Origin: Nitratireductor mangrovi
GTDB taxonomy: Bacteria; Pseudomonadota; Alphaproteobacteria; Rhizobiales; Rhizobiaceae
DNA length: 64,000 nt
NCBI RefSeq assembly: GCF_007922615.2
Contig: NZ_CP042301.2
Location: forward strand, 558,001-622,000
Direction of reading: 5' to 3'
Part shown: piece by piece, positions 33,264-42,211 of the stretch
Layout of the letters: each line of letters opens with the position of its first letter
Position numbering within the stretch: position 1 is the first letter of the stretch
The notes under the pieces: generated by a model
What the model was told of the DNA's origin: nothing
Seen by the model: the letters and a program-made list of their open reading frames with translations, nothing else
Database searches by the model: none
Made by a program: the position numbers and the translations under genes

Positions 33264-35348
33264 TCAGCGACCCGAGACGAGATCGTGCTCGATGTCGACG
33301 CGGGCGGTCAGCCGCATCTTGTAGACCTGGTAGTTTTCCATCACCCGCTGCACATAGTTGCGGGTCTCGGTGAAGGGGATGCGTTCGATCCAGTCGACGG
33401 CAGTCTCGATGTCGGTGCCGCGCGGGTCGCCGTAGCGTTCGACCCATTCGGCCGCCCGGCGCGGGCCGGCATTGTAGCCCGCAAAGGTCAGGATGTAGGA
33501 GCCGTCGAAACGGTCGAGCTGCTCGCCGAGGAAGGCCGCACCGAGCGTTGCGTTGTAGGCCGCGTCGGTGGTGAGCCTGGAGGCGGAATAGTCGAGGCCG
33601 GCCTTGCGCGCCATGTCGCGCGCCGTGCCCGGCAAAAGCTGCAAGAGCCCGCGCGCGCCGGCGCCGGAGACGGCGGCGACGTTGAACTCGCTTTCCTGGC
33701 GCGCCACGGCGTAGGCCAGCGCGATGCCCGCGCCGCCGATGTCGGCGGTGGCGGGAATGGCGCCGACCGGATGGGCGAGCGCTCCGACATCGATGCCGCG
33801 CAAGGCGGCGGCCTTGCCGATCTTCAGCGCCAGATAATGGTCGCCGCGCGCCTCCGCCTGGGCCACCAGCAGCGCCAGTTCGCCGGGGCTTTCAAGCTCG
33901 GCGGCGAGATCGCGGTAGAGAATATCGGAACGCCAGCCATGTCCGGCACGCTCCAGCCGTTCGATTGCGCCAACCGCCTCGCGGCCGGCAAAGCGCGCGC
34001 GGTCGGCTTCGCTCGGCTCGGGACGGCTGGCCGAAATGGTGTCGCGGCCAAGCTTCGCCGCGGCGAGCTGGCCGTAAAAGGCGGTGCCGTGCGCGGCTGC
34101 TTCGCGATAGGCGGCTTCGGCATCGCCCGGTGCGCCGGCTTCCACCGCGCGGCCCATCCAGTAATAGGCGCGCGACAGCGAGATCGGACCGGAGACCACC
34201 GCGGCGATGCGCTCGAAATGGCCGGCGGCCGCCTTCGGGTCGTCGAGCATGCGCAGCGCGTACCAGCCGGCGTGGAAGGCGGCGTCGGCGATCGCCGACG
34301 GGCTTTCCGGCACGGCGGCAGCCGCCACCTGATAAGCGAGCTTCGGCTCGTCGATGTCGAGGAGTTCGCGCGACAGCACGCGCCGTTCCGTCCACCAGGC
34401 GTCCCCGTCGATAAAGGCCTCTCCGGCGCGCGTGGCGGCCGCCAGAACGTCCGCGGCTTCGACGAATTCTCCCTTTCGTCTCAGATATTTGGCCCTGGCG
34501 TAACGGTAGCCGTCGCCGCGCTGCGCTTCGGGCACCGCATCGAGCAACTCGCCCGCGTTGGAGCGGTTGCGGATCACCGCGCCCCAGGCCGCCACCAGTT
34601 CGTCGACGCCGGCGCGGCGGGCAACACGCTCGGCCGAGCGAATGCGGTTTTCATAAAGCATGCGCTCGGCGCGATAGCGGTGATCCTCTGCCGGCAGGAC
34701 CTCGGCGAAGGCGCTCAGGAAGGCCATCTCCTCATTGCCGTCGAGCTTTTGCCGGCGCCAGTACGGCGACAGCATGGCGCGCGCCTCGTCTTCGCGTCCG
34801 AGTTCCAGCAGCGCCCGGCCGACCAGCATGATGCCCTCGAAGGTCTGAGGCTCGCCGCCGGCGAAGGCATCGACCACGTCGGCGGCCACCGGCCTTTCGC
34901 GCGCCAGGGCGCCCTCGGCCGCGCGCTTCAGCGCACCGGCGCCGGGCCAGTCGGCGAGGTCGTCGGCGGCCGCCGCCAGTTCGCTGCTCGAAAGATCCTC
35001 CCGGCCCGAGAGCGCGATCGCCCAGGTGAGGATGCGCCGGTCGAGGCTCTTGTCGGGCAATGCGTCACGCGCCGCGCGCGCCATCTCGGCGTTGCCTGCC
35101 GAAAGCGCGTCGAGGCCGTCCTTCAACAGGGCGAGCGCTGCGTCGTCGGCCGCAGAAACGGGCCGGACCGAGCCGGTGACGGTGTCATCGACCCCGTCGG
35201 CGTCGGCGACGACCCCAGCCGGCCGCCATGTCGGCAGCGGCACGCCCGCCTCGGGCAGTGCAACGTCTGCCTTCGGGGGCAAAAGCAGCAGCAGCGGCGT
35301 GGCCAGCAGGCCGGCCAGCAAGGCAAACATGACGGGTTGCGCGCGCAT
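33264..35348 (-). CDS. slt: Soluble lytic murein transglycosylase
   Basis: A 694-residue periplasmic lytic transglycosylase that cleaves the MurNAc-GlcNAc bond with formation of 1,6-anhydro-MurNAc. It begins with a signal anchor/signal peptide (residues 1-25), then about 450 residues of helical TPR-like superhelix that forms the Slt70 doughnut, and a C-terminal SLT domain (about 530-690). The catalytic Glu lies in AVARQESEFN, followed by GLLQLLPGTA and the TFAGYNAGPRR motif. The ATG at 35348 follows GGAG. It is divergent from dapA, the usual arrangement in Rhizobiales. Confidence 0.9.
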   Translation of the reverse strand: MRAQPVMFALLAGLLATPLLLLLPPKADVALPEAGVPLPTWRPAGVVADADGVDDTVTGSVRPVSAADDAALALLKDGLDALSAGNAEMARAARDALPDKSLDRRILTWAIALSGREDLSSSELAAAADDLADWPGAGALKRAAEGALARERPVAADVVDAFAGGEPQTFEGIMLVGRALLELGREDEARAMLSPYWRRQKLDGNEEMAFLSAFAEVLPAEDHRYRAERMLYENRIRSAERVARRAGVDELVAAWGAVIRNRSNAGELLDAVPEAQRGDGYRYARAKYLRRKGEFVEAADVLAAATRAGEAFIDGDAWWTERRVLSRELLDIDEPKLAYQVAAAAVPESPSAIADAAFHAGWYALRMLDDPKAAAGHFERIAAVVSGPISLSRAYYWMGRAVEAGAPGDAEAAYREAAAHGTAFYGQLAAAKLGRDTISASRPEPSEADRARFAGREAVGAIERLERAGHGWRSDILYRDLAAELESPGELALLVAQAEARGDHYLALKIGKAAALRGIDVGALAHPVGAIPATADIGGAGIALAYAVARQESEFNVAAVSGAGARGLLQLLPGTARDMARKAGLDYSASRLTTDAAYNATLGAAFLGEQLDRFDGSYILTFAGYNAGPRRAAEWVERYGDPRGTDIETAVDWIERIPFTETRNYVQRVMENYQVYKMRLTARVDIEHDLVSGR

Positions 35349-35587
35349 CACCTCTCCATCGCGGAACGGGCGGGTTCATCGGCACGGGTCGGTGCCAGAA
35401 TAGGCCCCGGCGGTGAAGGAGTGGTGAACGAAAGGTTATCACGCCACCGCTGGACCGCCGGAAACCCGACGCCTGCAACCTTGCCCGGCGGAGTGGCAAG
35501 ACTATGGTGCGAGGCGGTTCAATCGGCTATGGAGCCCGGATGCGCGCGGTTCGGCGTGCCAGGAACGCCAGGGAGTTCGGCTCGATC

Positions 35588-36469
35588 ATGTTCAGAGGCT
35601 CGTTCACAGCGCTCGTCACCCCCTTCGCCAGCGACGGGAGCTTCGACGAGAAAGCGTTCCGGGCGCTGGTCGAATGGCAGATCGCCGAGGGCACCAACGG
35701 GCTCGTCCCGGTCGGCACCACCGGCGAGTCGCCGACCCTGTCGCATGCCGAGCATCGCGAGGTGGTGAAGGTCTGCGTCGAGGTGGCGGCCGGACGCGTG
35801 CCGGTGATGGCGGGCGCCGGCTCCAACAACACGCGCGAGGCGATCAGCCTGGTCGAATATGCCGAAAGCGTCGGCGCCGACGCCGCGCTGGTGGTGACGC
35901 CCTATTACAACAAGCCCAACCAGAAGGGGCTTTACGAGCATTTCGCGGCGGTGGCGCGGGCCACCAGCCTGCCGATCTTCATCTACAACATCCCGCCCCG
36001 CTCGGTGATCGACATGACGCCGGAAACGATGGGCCGGCTTGCGGCCGACTTCTCCAACATCGTTGGCGTCAAGGACGCCACCGCCAAGGTCGACCGCGTG
36101 TCGGAGCAACGGCTGACCTGCGGCCGGGATTTCATCCAGCTTTCCGGCGAGGACGCTTCCGCGCTCGGCTTCAACGCCCATGGCGGCGTCGGCGCGATCT
36201 CGGTGACGGCCAATGTCGCGCCGCGCCTGTGCTCGGAGTTCCAGCAGGCTTCGCTCGGCGGCGACGGCGCGCGGGCGATCGAGTTGCAGGACCGGCTGAT
36301 GCCGCTGCACAAGGCGCTGTTCATCGAGCCCGGCCTGTGCGGTGCCAAATACGCCCTGTCGCGTCTCGACCGCGGCGAAAATTCCGTGCGCCTGCCACTG
36401 GTGCCGGTCGAGGCCGCGACCGCCGGCGCGATCGACGCCGCCATGAAGCATGCCGGCCTGATCAACTGA
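35588..36469 (+). CDS. dapA: 4-hydroxy-tetrahydrodipicolinate synthase
   Basis: A 293-residue class I aldolase of lysine and meso-diaminopimelate synthesis, condensing pyruvate with aspartate semialdehyde. It has the TIM-barrel DapA motifs [21 protein letters not shown], the YNIPPR tyrosine, and the Schiff-base lysine in IVGVKDAT. Full family length. The ATG ([13 protein letters not shown]) was chosen over a longer open frame since this is the conserved N-terminus. smpB follows 124 bases downstream on the same strand, as in other Rhizobiales. Confidence 0.95.
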   Translation: MFRGSFTALVTPFASDGSFDEKAFRALVEWQIAEGTNGLVPVGTTGESPTLSHAEHREVVKVCVEVAAGRVPVMAGAGSNNTREAISLVEYAESVGADAALVVTPYYNKPNQKGLYEHFAAVARATSLPIFIYNIPPRSVIDMTPETMGRLAADFSNIVGVKDATAKVDRVSEQRLTCGRDFIQLSGEDASALGFNAHGGVGAISVTANVAPRLCSEFQQASLGGDGARAIELQDRLMPLHKALFIEPGLCGAKYALSRLDRGENSVRLPLVPVEAATAGAIDAAMKHAGLIN

Positions 36470-36593
36470 AGCCAGGCGTCGCCCGGCCGGCCGTCTCGCC
36501 GCCGGCTTTGCTGCCTGAACAAGACCTTTTCGCCGCGGGCCTTGAAATCGCCGGCGTGGCACACGATACCCGTGGCCGAAAAGGATCGCTCCG

Positions 36594-37073
36594 ATGAACC
36601 AGGCCAAGAAGTCCGACCCCAACAGCAAGACGGTCGCCGAAAACCGCAAGGCGCGCTTTTCCTACGAGGTGATCGACACCATCGAGGCCGGGCTGGCGCT
36701 GACCGGCACCGAGGTCAAGTCGCTGCGCGAGGGGCATGCCAACATCGCGGAGTCCTATGCTTCGGTCGAGGGCGGCGAGATCTGGCTCATCAACTCGCAC
36801 CTGCCGGAATATCTGCAGGGCAACCGTTTCAACCACGAGCCGCGCCGGCGCCGCAAGCTCCTGCTCAACAAGCGCGAGATGGCGCGGCTGGCCCAGGCGG
36901 TGGAGCGCGAGGGCATGACCATGGTGCCACTCAAGATCTATTTCAACGATCGCGGCCGCGCCAAGCTGCTCCTGGCGATCGCCCGCGGCAAGAAGCTGCA
37001 CGACAAGCGCGAGACCGCCAAGGAACGCGACTGGAACCGCGAAAAGGCGCGACTCTTGAAGGAAAAGGGCTGA
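36594..37073 (+). CDS. smpB: SsrA-binding protein SmpB
   Basis: A 159-residue RNA-binding protein that places tmRNA on stalled ribosomes for trans-translation. The OB-fold body is complete ([45 protein letters not shown]) and the basic C-terminal tail ([21 protein letters not shown]) enters the decoding path. Typical length for the family. It follows dapA. A 16-base GC palindrome begins right after the stop codon (37074-37089) and may contribute to termination. Confidence 0.97.
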   Translation: MNQAKKSDPNSKTVAENRKARFSYEVIDTIEAGLALTGTEVKSLREGHANIAESYASVEGGEIWLINSHLPEYLQGNRFNHEPRRRRKLLLNKREMARLAQAVEREGMTMVPLKIYFNDRGRAKLLLAIARGKKLHDKRETAKERDWNREKARLLKEKG

Positions 37074-37098
37074 CGCGCCGGCCGGCGCGCCGGTGGCC

Positions 37099-37863
37099 CT
37101 ACTGGTCCGGCCGCTCCGCCCAGCCGGCGAAGATGCGCTCAAGGACGATGACGGCGTAGTAGAGCAGGATACCGAGGAAGGCGAGCGCGATCAGCACCGC
37201 AAACATCAGCGGGTAGTCGCCATTGGTTTCGCCGGACTTGAACAGCGCGCCGAGCCCGCGCCCGTGCGGCGAGACGATCTCGACCAGATTGGTGCCGATG
37301 AAGGCCAGCGTCACCGCCACCTTCAGCGCGCCGAAAAATTCCGGCAAGGTCTTGGGCAGCGCGATCTTGGAAAAGATGGTGAAACGCGAGGCGCCGAGCG
37401 AGCGCAGGATGTCGCGGTATTCCGGCTCCAGCGTCGACAGGCCGATGCCGACCGAGACCGCGATCGGGAAGAACGAGATCATGAACGCCATCAGCACGGT
37501 ATTGAAATCGTGCTGGCCGATGAAGATCAGCGCGATGACCGGGACCAGCGTCGCCTTCGGGATCGCGTTGAAGCCGACCAGCAGCGGGTAGAGCGCGTCG
37601 CGCATGATCCTCGAAAAGCCCATCAGCATGCCGAGGAAGGTGCCGAACGCGACCGCGATGGCGACCCCGGCGACGGTGCGCCACAGCGTCTGCCAGCCCA
37701 TCACCAGGAAGAGTTCCCAATATCGGGCATAGGCCGGCGGCAGGTCGGAAGGCGAGGCCATCTTGTAGTTCGGCCAGCCATTGGCCCAGACCAGCAGTTC
37801 CCACAGCGCCAGGAAAATGGCGATGGCGGCGACCGGCACGCCGACCTTGCGCAGCGCGTTCAT
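37099..37863 (-). CDS. ABC transporter permease (NMT1/taurine-type importer)
   Basis: A 254-residue inner-membrane permease of the SsuC/TauC/ThiX class (BPD_transp_1). Six hydrophobic segments and the EAA-like loop EPEYRDILRSLGASRFTIFSKIALPKTLPEFF (around residues 150-180), which docks on the ATPase. The ATG overlaps the stop of the ATPase gene (ATGA). Third gene of the operon binding protein-ATPase-permease. The substrate is set by the binding protein and is not known. Convergent with smpB. Confidence 0.88.
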   Translation of the reverse strand: MNALRKVGVPVAAIAIFLALWELLVWANGWPNYKMASPSDLPPAYARYWELFLVMGWQTLWRTVAGVAIAVAFGTFLGMLMGFSRIMRDALYPLLVGFNAIPKATLVPVIALIFIGQHDFNTVLMAFMISFFPIAVSVGIGLSTLEPEYRDILRSLGASRFTIFSKIALPKTLPEFFGALKVAVTLAFIGTNLVEIVSPHGRGLGALFKSGETNGDYPLMFAVLIALAFLGILLYYAVIVLERIFAGWAERPDQ

Positions 37864-38651
37864 GCCGCCATGTCCTCGGCACGGCCCTGGGCGATGCGGA
37901 TCTGGTCGCGCAGCGTATGCAGCATGTCGGAGCATTCGGGCGTATAGAGCCCGTCGATCTCGCGCGGGCCGGGATAGTTGACGTCGAGCACATATTGCGT
38001 CGTCGCCGGCCGGCCCGACAGCACCACCACCTGATCGCCGAGAAAGACGCTCTCGCGCAGATCGTGGGTGATGAGCACGCCGGTGAACGGCTCTTTCTCG
38101 CGCAAGGCATGCATGGTCTGCCAGAGGTCTTCGCGGGTGAACGCGTCGAGCGCCCCGAACGGCTCGTCCATGATCAGCACGTCGGGCTTGTGCACGATCG
38201 CCCTGCACAGCGAGGCGCGCTGGCGCATGCCGCCCGAGAGCGCCGACGGGCGCTTGTTCTCGAAGCCTTCGAGGCCGACCAGTGCCAGGAGTTCGCGGGC
38301 CCGCGCCTCCTTGTCGGCTTTCGGCATCGACGGCGCGACGATTTCCAGAGGCAGCATGACGTTGCGCAGGATGGTGCGCCATTCCAGCAGCACCGGGTTC
38401 TGGAACGCCATGCCGACGGTCTTGCGCGGGCCTTTGACCAGTTCGCCATGAAGCCAGACCTCGCCGCGGTCGGGCATCATCAGCCCGGCGATCAGCCGCG
38501 TGAGCGTGGACTTGCCGCAGCCCGACGGGCCGACGACGGCACAGAACTCGCCCTCGGGCACGGCGATGTTGAGGTTGTTCAAGACCGGCAGCGGCCCCTG
38601 CGCGGTCTTGTAGGCGTGCGTCACGCCCTTGATGTCGATGAGATTGGTCAC
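37860..38651 (-). CDS. ABC transporter ATP-binding protein (NMT1/taurine-type importer)
   Basis: A 263-residue ABC ATPase with Walker A GPSGCGKST, Q-loop AFQNPVLLEWRT, signature LSGGMRQR, Walker B VLIMDEPFGALD and the His switch LITHDLRES. The VLLEWRTILRNVMLPLEI stretch is typical of nitrate/taurine/pyrimidine-type importers. It starts at a GTG (38649-38651) and overlaps the permease start at its end. Upstream, a strong hairpin separates it from the binding-protein gene. Confidence 0.9.
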   Translation of the reverse strand: MTNLIDIKGVTHAYKTAQGPLPVLNNLNIAVPEGEFCAVVGPSGCGKSTLTRLIAGLMMPDRGEVWLHGELVKGPRKTVGMAFQNPVLLEWRTILRNVMLPLEIVAPSMPKADKEARARELLALVGLEGFENKRPSALSGGMRQRASLCRAIVHKPDVLIMDEPFGALDAFTREDLWQTMHALREKEPFTGVLITHDLRESVFLGDQVVVLSGRPATTQYVLDVNYPGPREIDGLYTPECSDMLHTLRDQIRIAQGRAEDMAA

Positions 38652-38666
38652 ACCTCGCCCCCGAAA

Positions 38667-38694
38667 GGCCTGCCCGCCGGGCGGCGGGCAGGCC
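38667..38694 (-). promoter_or_regulatory. 12-bp-stem intercistronic hairpin between binding protein and ATPase genes
   Basis: GGCCTGCCCGCC (38667-38678) pairs perfectly with 38683-38694 around a four-base loop. It lies six bases after the binding-protein stop and 16 before the ATPase start. Without a U-tract, it probably protects the 3' end of a binding-protein message or partly terminates, giving more binding protein than transporter. Confidence 0.65.
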
Positions 38695-38700
38695 GGGCCA

Positions 38701-39705
38701 TTACTGCAGCATCATTCCGTCGGACGGAAGATAGGAGGCGTCGAAATAGAGGCTCGCATCCGGTTCGGTCTTGAACTCGTAGACCGACTTGGTCTGCTCG
38801 ATGGCCTTGGCCATGCGGTCTGCGTCGACGCTGCCGATGCCGTTCGCCTTGACGTAGTCGGTCAGGACATTGGCGTCGATCGACATCTGCAGGCGCTCGG
38901 TCTCGAGCGCGGCGTCGGCGGCCGGGTTGCGCTTGACGAGGCTTTCGATCGCTGCTGCCGGGTCGGCGACGGCGTCTTTCCAGCCCATGGCGACCGCCTT
39001 CAGGAAGCCGGTGACCAGCGCCGGATTGGCCTTGGCGAAGTCGGTGTTGACGATGATCGCGTTGCCGTAGAGCGAAACGCCGTAATTGCTCATCAGAAGC
39101 ACCGTCTGGTCTTCGAGCGGCACGCCGAGGCGCTTCAGGTTGAGCGTCGAGGAGAAGGAGAAGCCGGTGACGGCGGCAACCTTGCCTTCCGCCAGCATCG
39201 GCTCGCGAGTCGGGAAGCCGACCGGCTCGACGGTGATCTTGCTCATGTCGAGATCGTTCTCGGCGGCGAAGATCGGGAACTGCGCCCAGGCGCCGTCGGG
39301 CGGCGGCGCGCCCAGCACCTTGCCTTCGAGGTCCTTGGGTGCCTCGATGCCGAGCGACTTGCGCCCGACGACGGAGAAGGGCGGCTTGTCGTAGATCATC
39401 ATCACGGCTGTGACCGGCGCGCCGGGGTTCTGGTCGAGGAAGCGCATCAGCGAATTGATGTCGGCGAAACCGACCGGAAACGCCCCGGTCGCGACCTTCG
39501 GGATGGCGTCGAGCGAGCCGGCGCCTTCCGAGATCTCGACCGAGAGGCCCTCGGCCTCGAAATAGCCCTTGTCGATGGCAACGAAATAGGGCGCGGCCGG
39601 GCCTTCGAACTTCCAGTCGAGGGCAAAAGGAACCTTCTCCTGCGCCCAACCCTGCGTGGCGGCAGCGGCGAACATCGTCGCCGCGATAAGCATCCGTTTG
39701 AACAT
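38701..39705 (-). CDS. NMT1/THI5-like ABC substrate-binding protein
   Basis: A 334-residue periplasmic binding protein. Signal peptide residues 1-21 (MFKRMLIAATMFAAAATQGWA), then the NMT1/THI5 fold: VPFALDWKFEGPAAPYFVAIDKGYF, GAGSLDAIPKVATGAFPVGFAD, and a long helical C-terminus. Family members bind thiamine pyrimidine, sulfonates, nitrate or aromatic acids; the DWKFEG (not DWxPNT) region differs from thiamine-pyrimidine binders, and no TPP riboswitch was seen upstream, so thiamine precursor uptake is not supported. First gene of the operon. Confidence 0.85.
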   Translation of the reverse strand: MFKRMLIAATMFAAAATQGWAQEKVPFALDWKFEGPAAPYFVAIDKGYFEAEGLSVEISEGAGSLDAIPKVATGAFPVGFADINSLMRFLDQNPGAPVTAVMMIYDKPPFSVVGRKSLGIEAPKDLEGKVLGAPPPDGAWAQFPIFAAENDLDMSKITVEPVGFPTREPMLAEGKVAAVTGFSFSSTLNLKRLGVPLEDQTVLLMSNYGVSLYGNAIIVNTDFAKANPALVTGFLKAVAMGWKDAVADPAAAIESLVKRNPAADAALETERLQMSIDANVLTDYVKANGIGSVDADRMAKAIEQTKSVYEFKTEPDASLYFDASYLPSDGMMLQ

Positions 39706-39851
39706 CTGAACTCCCCATGCATCCTTTTGATGCTGCACCGCACATGGAAGCGTATGAACAATTTTTGATCAAGCGAAAAAGAAACCCGGATTTGCCTGCC
39801 TTTTGTGCAACCGCCGGATGTAGCAGTGGCGATGGCGTTCGTTCGGCGCCG

Positions 39852-40793
39852 TCAAGCCCGAGAGATCGAGCCGTCGCGATTGTCGCCGAAATCGTCAGCG
39901 ATCTCTTCCCGCAGCCAGGCGAGGAAGGCGTTGAGCCTGGGCTCGTCGGCGGAAGAGGGTGCACAGACGAAATACCAGGCGAACGCCGTCGGCACCTCGG
40001 GGCCAAAGGGCCGGACGAGGGTGCCGGCCCTGAGGTCATCGATGACCAGCGAGCGGCGCGCCAGTGCGATCCCCTGGCCGGCGATCGCCGCCTGCAGCGC
40101 CATCGCGGTGTCGTTGTAGGACGGGCCCTTGCCGGCGTCCATGCCGGTAACGCCGGCCTGCTTCAGCCAGTGGCGCCAGTCCGGCCCGTCGCCGTCGCGA
40201 CCCACCGAAAAGTCGTGGAGCAGCACGTGATGCGCCAGGTCGTCCGGCTGGCGTAGCGGCCTCGGCCCGTCGAGCAGGCGCGGGGAGCAGACCGGAAAGG
40301 CGAGGTCGTCCATCAGCAGTAAAGCGTGAAGGCCATCGTAGACGCCGCGTCCGACGCGAATGGCGACATCGACGTCTTCCGCCTCGAGGTCGACGAGACG
40401 TTGCGAGGTCGAGATCATCGGATCGATCTCCGGGTGCCGTTCGTTGAAGCGCGCCAGTCGGGGGATGAGCCATTTGGTGGCGAAGGACTGCAGCGTGCTG
40501 ATCTTCAGTTGCGCAGAATCGCGGTCCGGCCGCAGCCGCCGCGTCGCGGTCGCCATCAGATCGAAAGCGTCGCTCAAAGGCGGCAGGTAGCCGACGCCGG
40601 CCCGTGTCAGCTCGAGCCGCCGGTTGTGGCGCCGGAACAGCTGGACGCCCAGCGTGGCCTCCAGCGCCTTGATCTGATGGCTGACGGCCGCCTGTGTCAC
40701 GGACAGTTCGTCCGCGGCCCTGGTGAACGACAGGTGGCGCGCCGCGGCCTCGAAGCAGCGCAGCGCGTTGAGCGGGGGCAGGCGTCTGGCCAT
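39852..40793 (-). CDS. LysR-family regulator, GcvA-like
   Basis: A 313-residue LysR regulator with the GcvA-type N-terminus RRLPPLNALRCFEAAARHLSFTRAADELSVTQAAVSHQIKALE and an effector domain in which LKISTLQSFATKWLIPRLARF and the DVDVAIRVGRGVYDGL block are conserved in the GcvA/AmpR branch. Lying between an ABC importer and a divergent DUF1127 gene, its targets are not evident; GcvA itself controls glycine cleavage, which is not encoded here. Confidence 0.87.
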   Translation of the reverse strand: MARRLPPLNALRCFEAAARHLSFTRAADELSVTQAAVSHQIKALEATLGVQLFRRHNRRLELTRAGVGYLPPLSDAFDLMATATRRLRPDRDSAQLKISTLQSFATKWLIPRLARFNERHPEIDPMISTSQRLVDLEAEDVDVAIRVGRGVYDGLHALLLMDDLAFPVCSPRLLDGPRPLRQPDDLAHHVLLHDFSVGRDGDGPDWRHWLKQAGVTGMDAGKGPSYNDTAMALQAAIAGQGIALARRSLVIDDLRAGTLVRPFGPEVPTAFAWYFVCAPSSADEPRLNAFLAWLREEIADDFGDNRDGSISRA

Positions 40794-40810
40794 GGCGCTT
40801 TCACATTAGA

Positions 40811-40833
40811 TTCTCTCATCTGAATTCTGAGAA
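40811..40833. promoter_or_regulatory. TTCTC-N13-GAGAA inverted repeat between lysR and DUF1127 gene
   Basis: A spaced dyad in an AT-rich stretch of the divergent promoter region, 18 bases before the lysR start. The dyad has arms TTCTC and GAGAA; the form T-N11-A expected for LysR proteins is roughly met. Possible autoregulatory site. Confidence 0.3.
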
Positions 40834-40923
40834 ATTGTCGTTTGCGATGCAAGCCCGAATTGACGACGCTGAAATCATCGAAGGTCTCCACTCTGGCGAG
40901 GCAGATCAGAAAAGCGAGGAAAA

Positions 40924-41211
40924 ATGGCTGTTCTTTCGTTCAATTCGAGGGCGATGCCGCTCAAGACGGCAGGCGAGGCTGGGTCTACGGATGTGGCGCG
41001 CCGCCGCGCCAGCGCATTAGATTTCATGACCTTCGTGCAGCGCCTGTTGGCGTTGCCGTCGCGTTGGCGCCAGCGCGTTTGCGACCGGCGGCATCTGCGC
41101 GCTCTTGACGACCACGTTCTCGGCGACATCGGCGTCACCCGGGCCGAGGTCAACCGCGAGGCGCTGCAGCCGTTCTGGTGCGAGATGCGGTTGCGTCGCC
41201 GGGGTTGGTGA
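40924..41211 (+). CDS. DUF1127 small basic protein
   Basis: A 95-residue Arg-rich protein. Residues 40-88 are the DUF1127 domain (LPSRWRQRVCDRRHLRALDDHVLGDIGVTRAEVNREA). DUF1127 proteins are frequent in alphaproteobacteria; some small ones bind RNA or affect phosphate, motility and carbon metabolism, but no function can be fixed here. GAGG precedes the ATG at good distance. The N-terminal 40 residues are not conserved in type. Confidence 0.8.
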   Translation: MAVLSFNSRAMPLKTAGEAGSTDVARRRASALDFMTFVQRLLALPSRWRQRVCDRRHLRALDDHVLGDIGVTRAEVNREALQPFWCEMRLRRRGW

Positions 41212-41232
41212 GAACGCCGCCGGGGCCCGGCC

Positions 41233-42093
41233 TCACGCGAAGCGCCTGGCGCCGGCGACACAGAGGACGACCAGGGCCGTCACCGCGATCATTGTCCAGG
41301 CCACCGGTTCGCCGAGCAGCAGGCCGGCCAGCGCCAGCCCGAAGAAGGGCTGCAGCAATTGCAGTTGTCCGACGCCGGCGATGCCGCCGAGCGCCAGGCC
41401 GCGATACCAGAACACGAAGCCGACCAGCATGCTGAAGACGGCGACGTAGGCGAGCCCGATCCACGCCGGCAGGCCGATCCCGCTCCATTCCGCCGGCAGC
41501 GTCGCCAGGGCGAGCGCCGCCATGACCGGCAGCGACAGAACAAGCGCCCAGGAAATCACCTGCCAGCCGCCGAGGCGACGCGACAGCGCCGCGCCTTCGG
41601 CGTAGCCCAGCCCGCAGACGAGGACGGCGGCCACCATCAGTGCGTCGCCGATGAGCGAACCTCGGCCGCCCTCGGCGAAGGCAAAGCCGGCGACCAGCAG
41701 GCTTCCGGCGACGGAGAACAGCCAGAAGGCGGGTTTCGGCCGTTCGCCGGCGCGCAGGCAGCCGAAGGTCGCCGTGCACAGCGGCAGGAGCCCGATGAAC
41801 ACGATCGAGCGCGCCGCATTGATGTGCTGAAGCGCGAGCGCCGTCAGCAGCGGAAAGCCGATGACGACACCGAGCGCCACGATGCCGAGCGGGCCGAGGT
41901 CGCCGCGTTCGGGCCGCCGCTGGCGCAGGACGGCAAGGGCCGCCACGCCCAAGAGGGCGGCGATTGCCGCCCGCGCCGAGGTCAGGAACAGGGGCGAAAA
42001 GCCGCCGACCGCGACGCGGGTCGCCGGCAGCGAGCCGCTGAAGATGATGACGCCGAGGAGCCCGCTGCCCCAGCCTGCCAGTGATGGTTTCAT
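41233..42093 (-). CDS. EamA/DMT-family transporter
   Basis: A 286-residue inner-membrane protein with ten predicted helices made of two EamA repeats (first about 5-135, second about 145-285). Small-residue-rich helices and the final LLLGEPVAWTMIAVTALVVLCV segment are typical of RhaT/YdcZ-like drug/metabolite exporters. It is divergent from a MocR-type regulator with a 26-bp palindrome between them, a common arrangement in which the regulator controls an exporter of an amino acid or PLP-related compound. Substrate not known. Confidence 0.85.
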   Translation of the reverse strand: MKPSLAGWGSGLLGVIIFSGSLPATRVAVGGFSPLFLTSARAAIAALLGVAALAVLRQRRPERGDLGPLGIVALGVVIGFPLLTALALQHINAARSIVFIGLLPLCTATFGCLRAGERPKPAFWLFSVAGSLLVAGFAFAEGGRGSLIGDALMVAAVLVCGLGYAEGAALSRRLGGWQVISWALVLSLPVMAALALATLPAEWSGIGLPAWIGLAYVAVFSMLVGFVFWYRGLALGGIAGVGQLQLLQPFFGLALAGLLLGEPVAWTMIAVTALVVLCVAGARRFA

Positions 42094-42154
42094 GCGAGTC
42101 TCCGAATTGCCGGAGCACGCTAGCCGGTCAGGGCTGGTGGTGACACAAACAGTC

Positions 42155-42180
42155 CGGTACAATTTCTCCAAACTGTACCG
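42155..42180. promoter_or_regulatory. 26-bp palindrome between eamA and mocR-type genes
   Basis: Outer arms CGGTACA and TGTACCG are perfect; the next positions TTT/AAA also pair, leaving a few mismatches at the centre. It sits 62 bases from the EamA start and 32 from the regulator start, right for an operator controlling both. Probable binding site for the MocR-type protein. Confidence 0.6.
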
Positions 42181-42211
42181 TTACGATTATCCAAACAGAT
42201 GGGAGCTGACC

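Noticed and set aside
39706..39851. Possible TPP riboswitch before the NMT1/THI5-like binding protein
   Set aside because: The conserved CTGAGA and ACCTGATCTGG-type cores are absent, so thiamine control is not supported.
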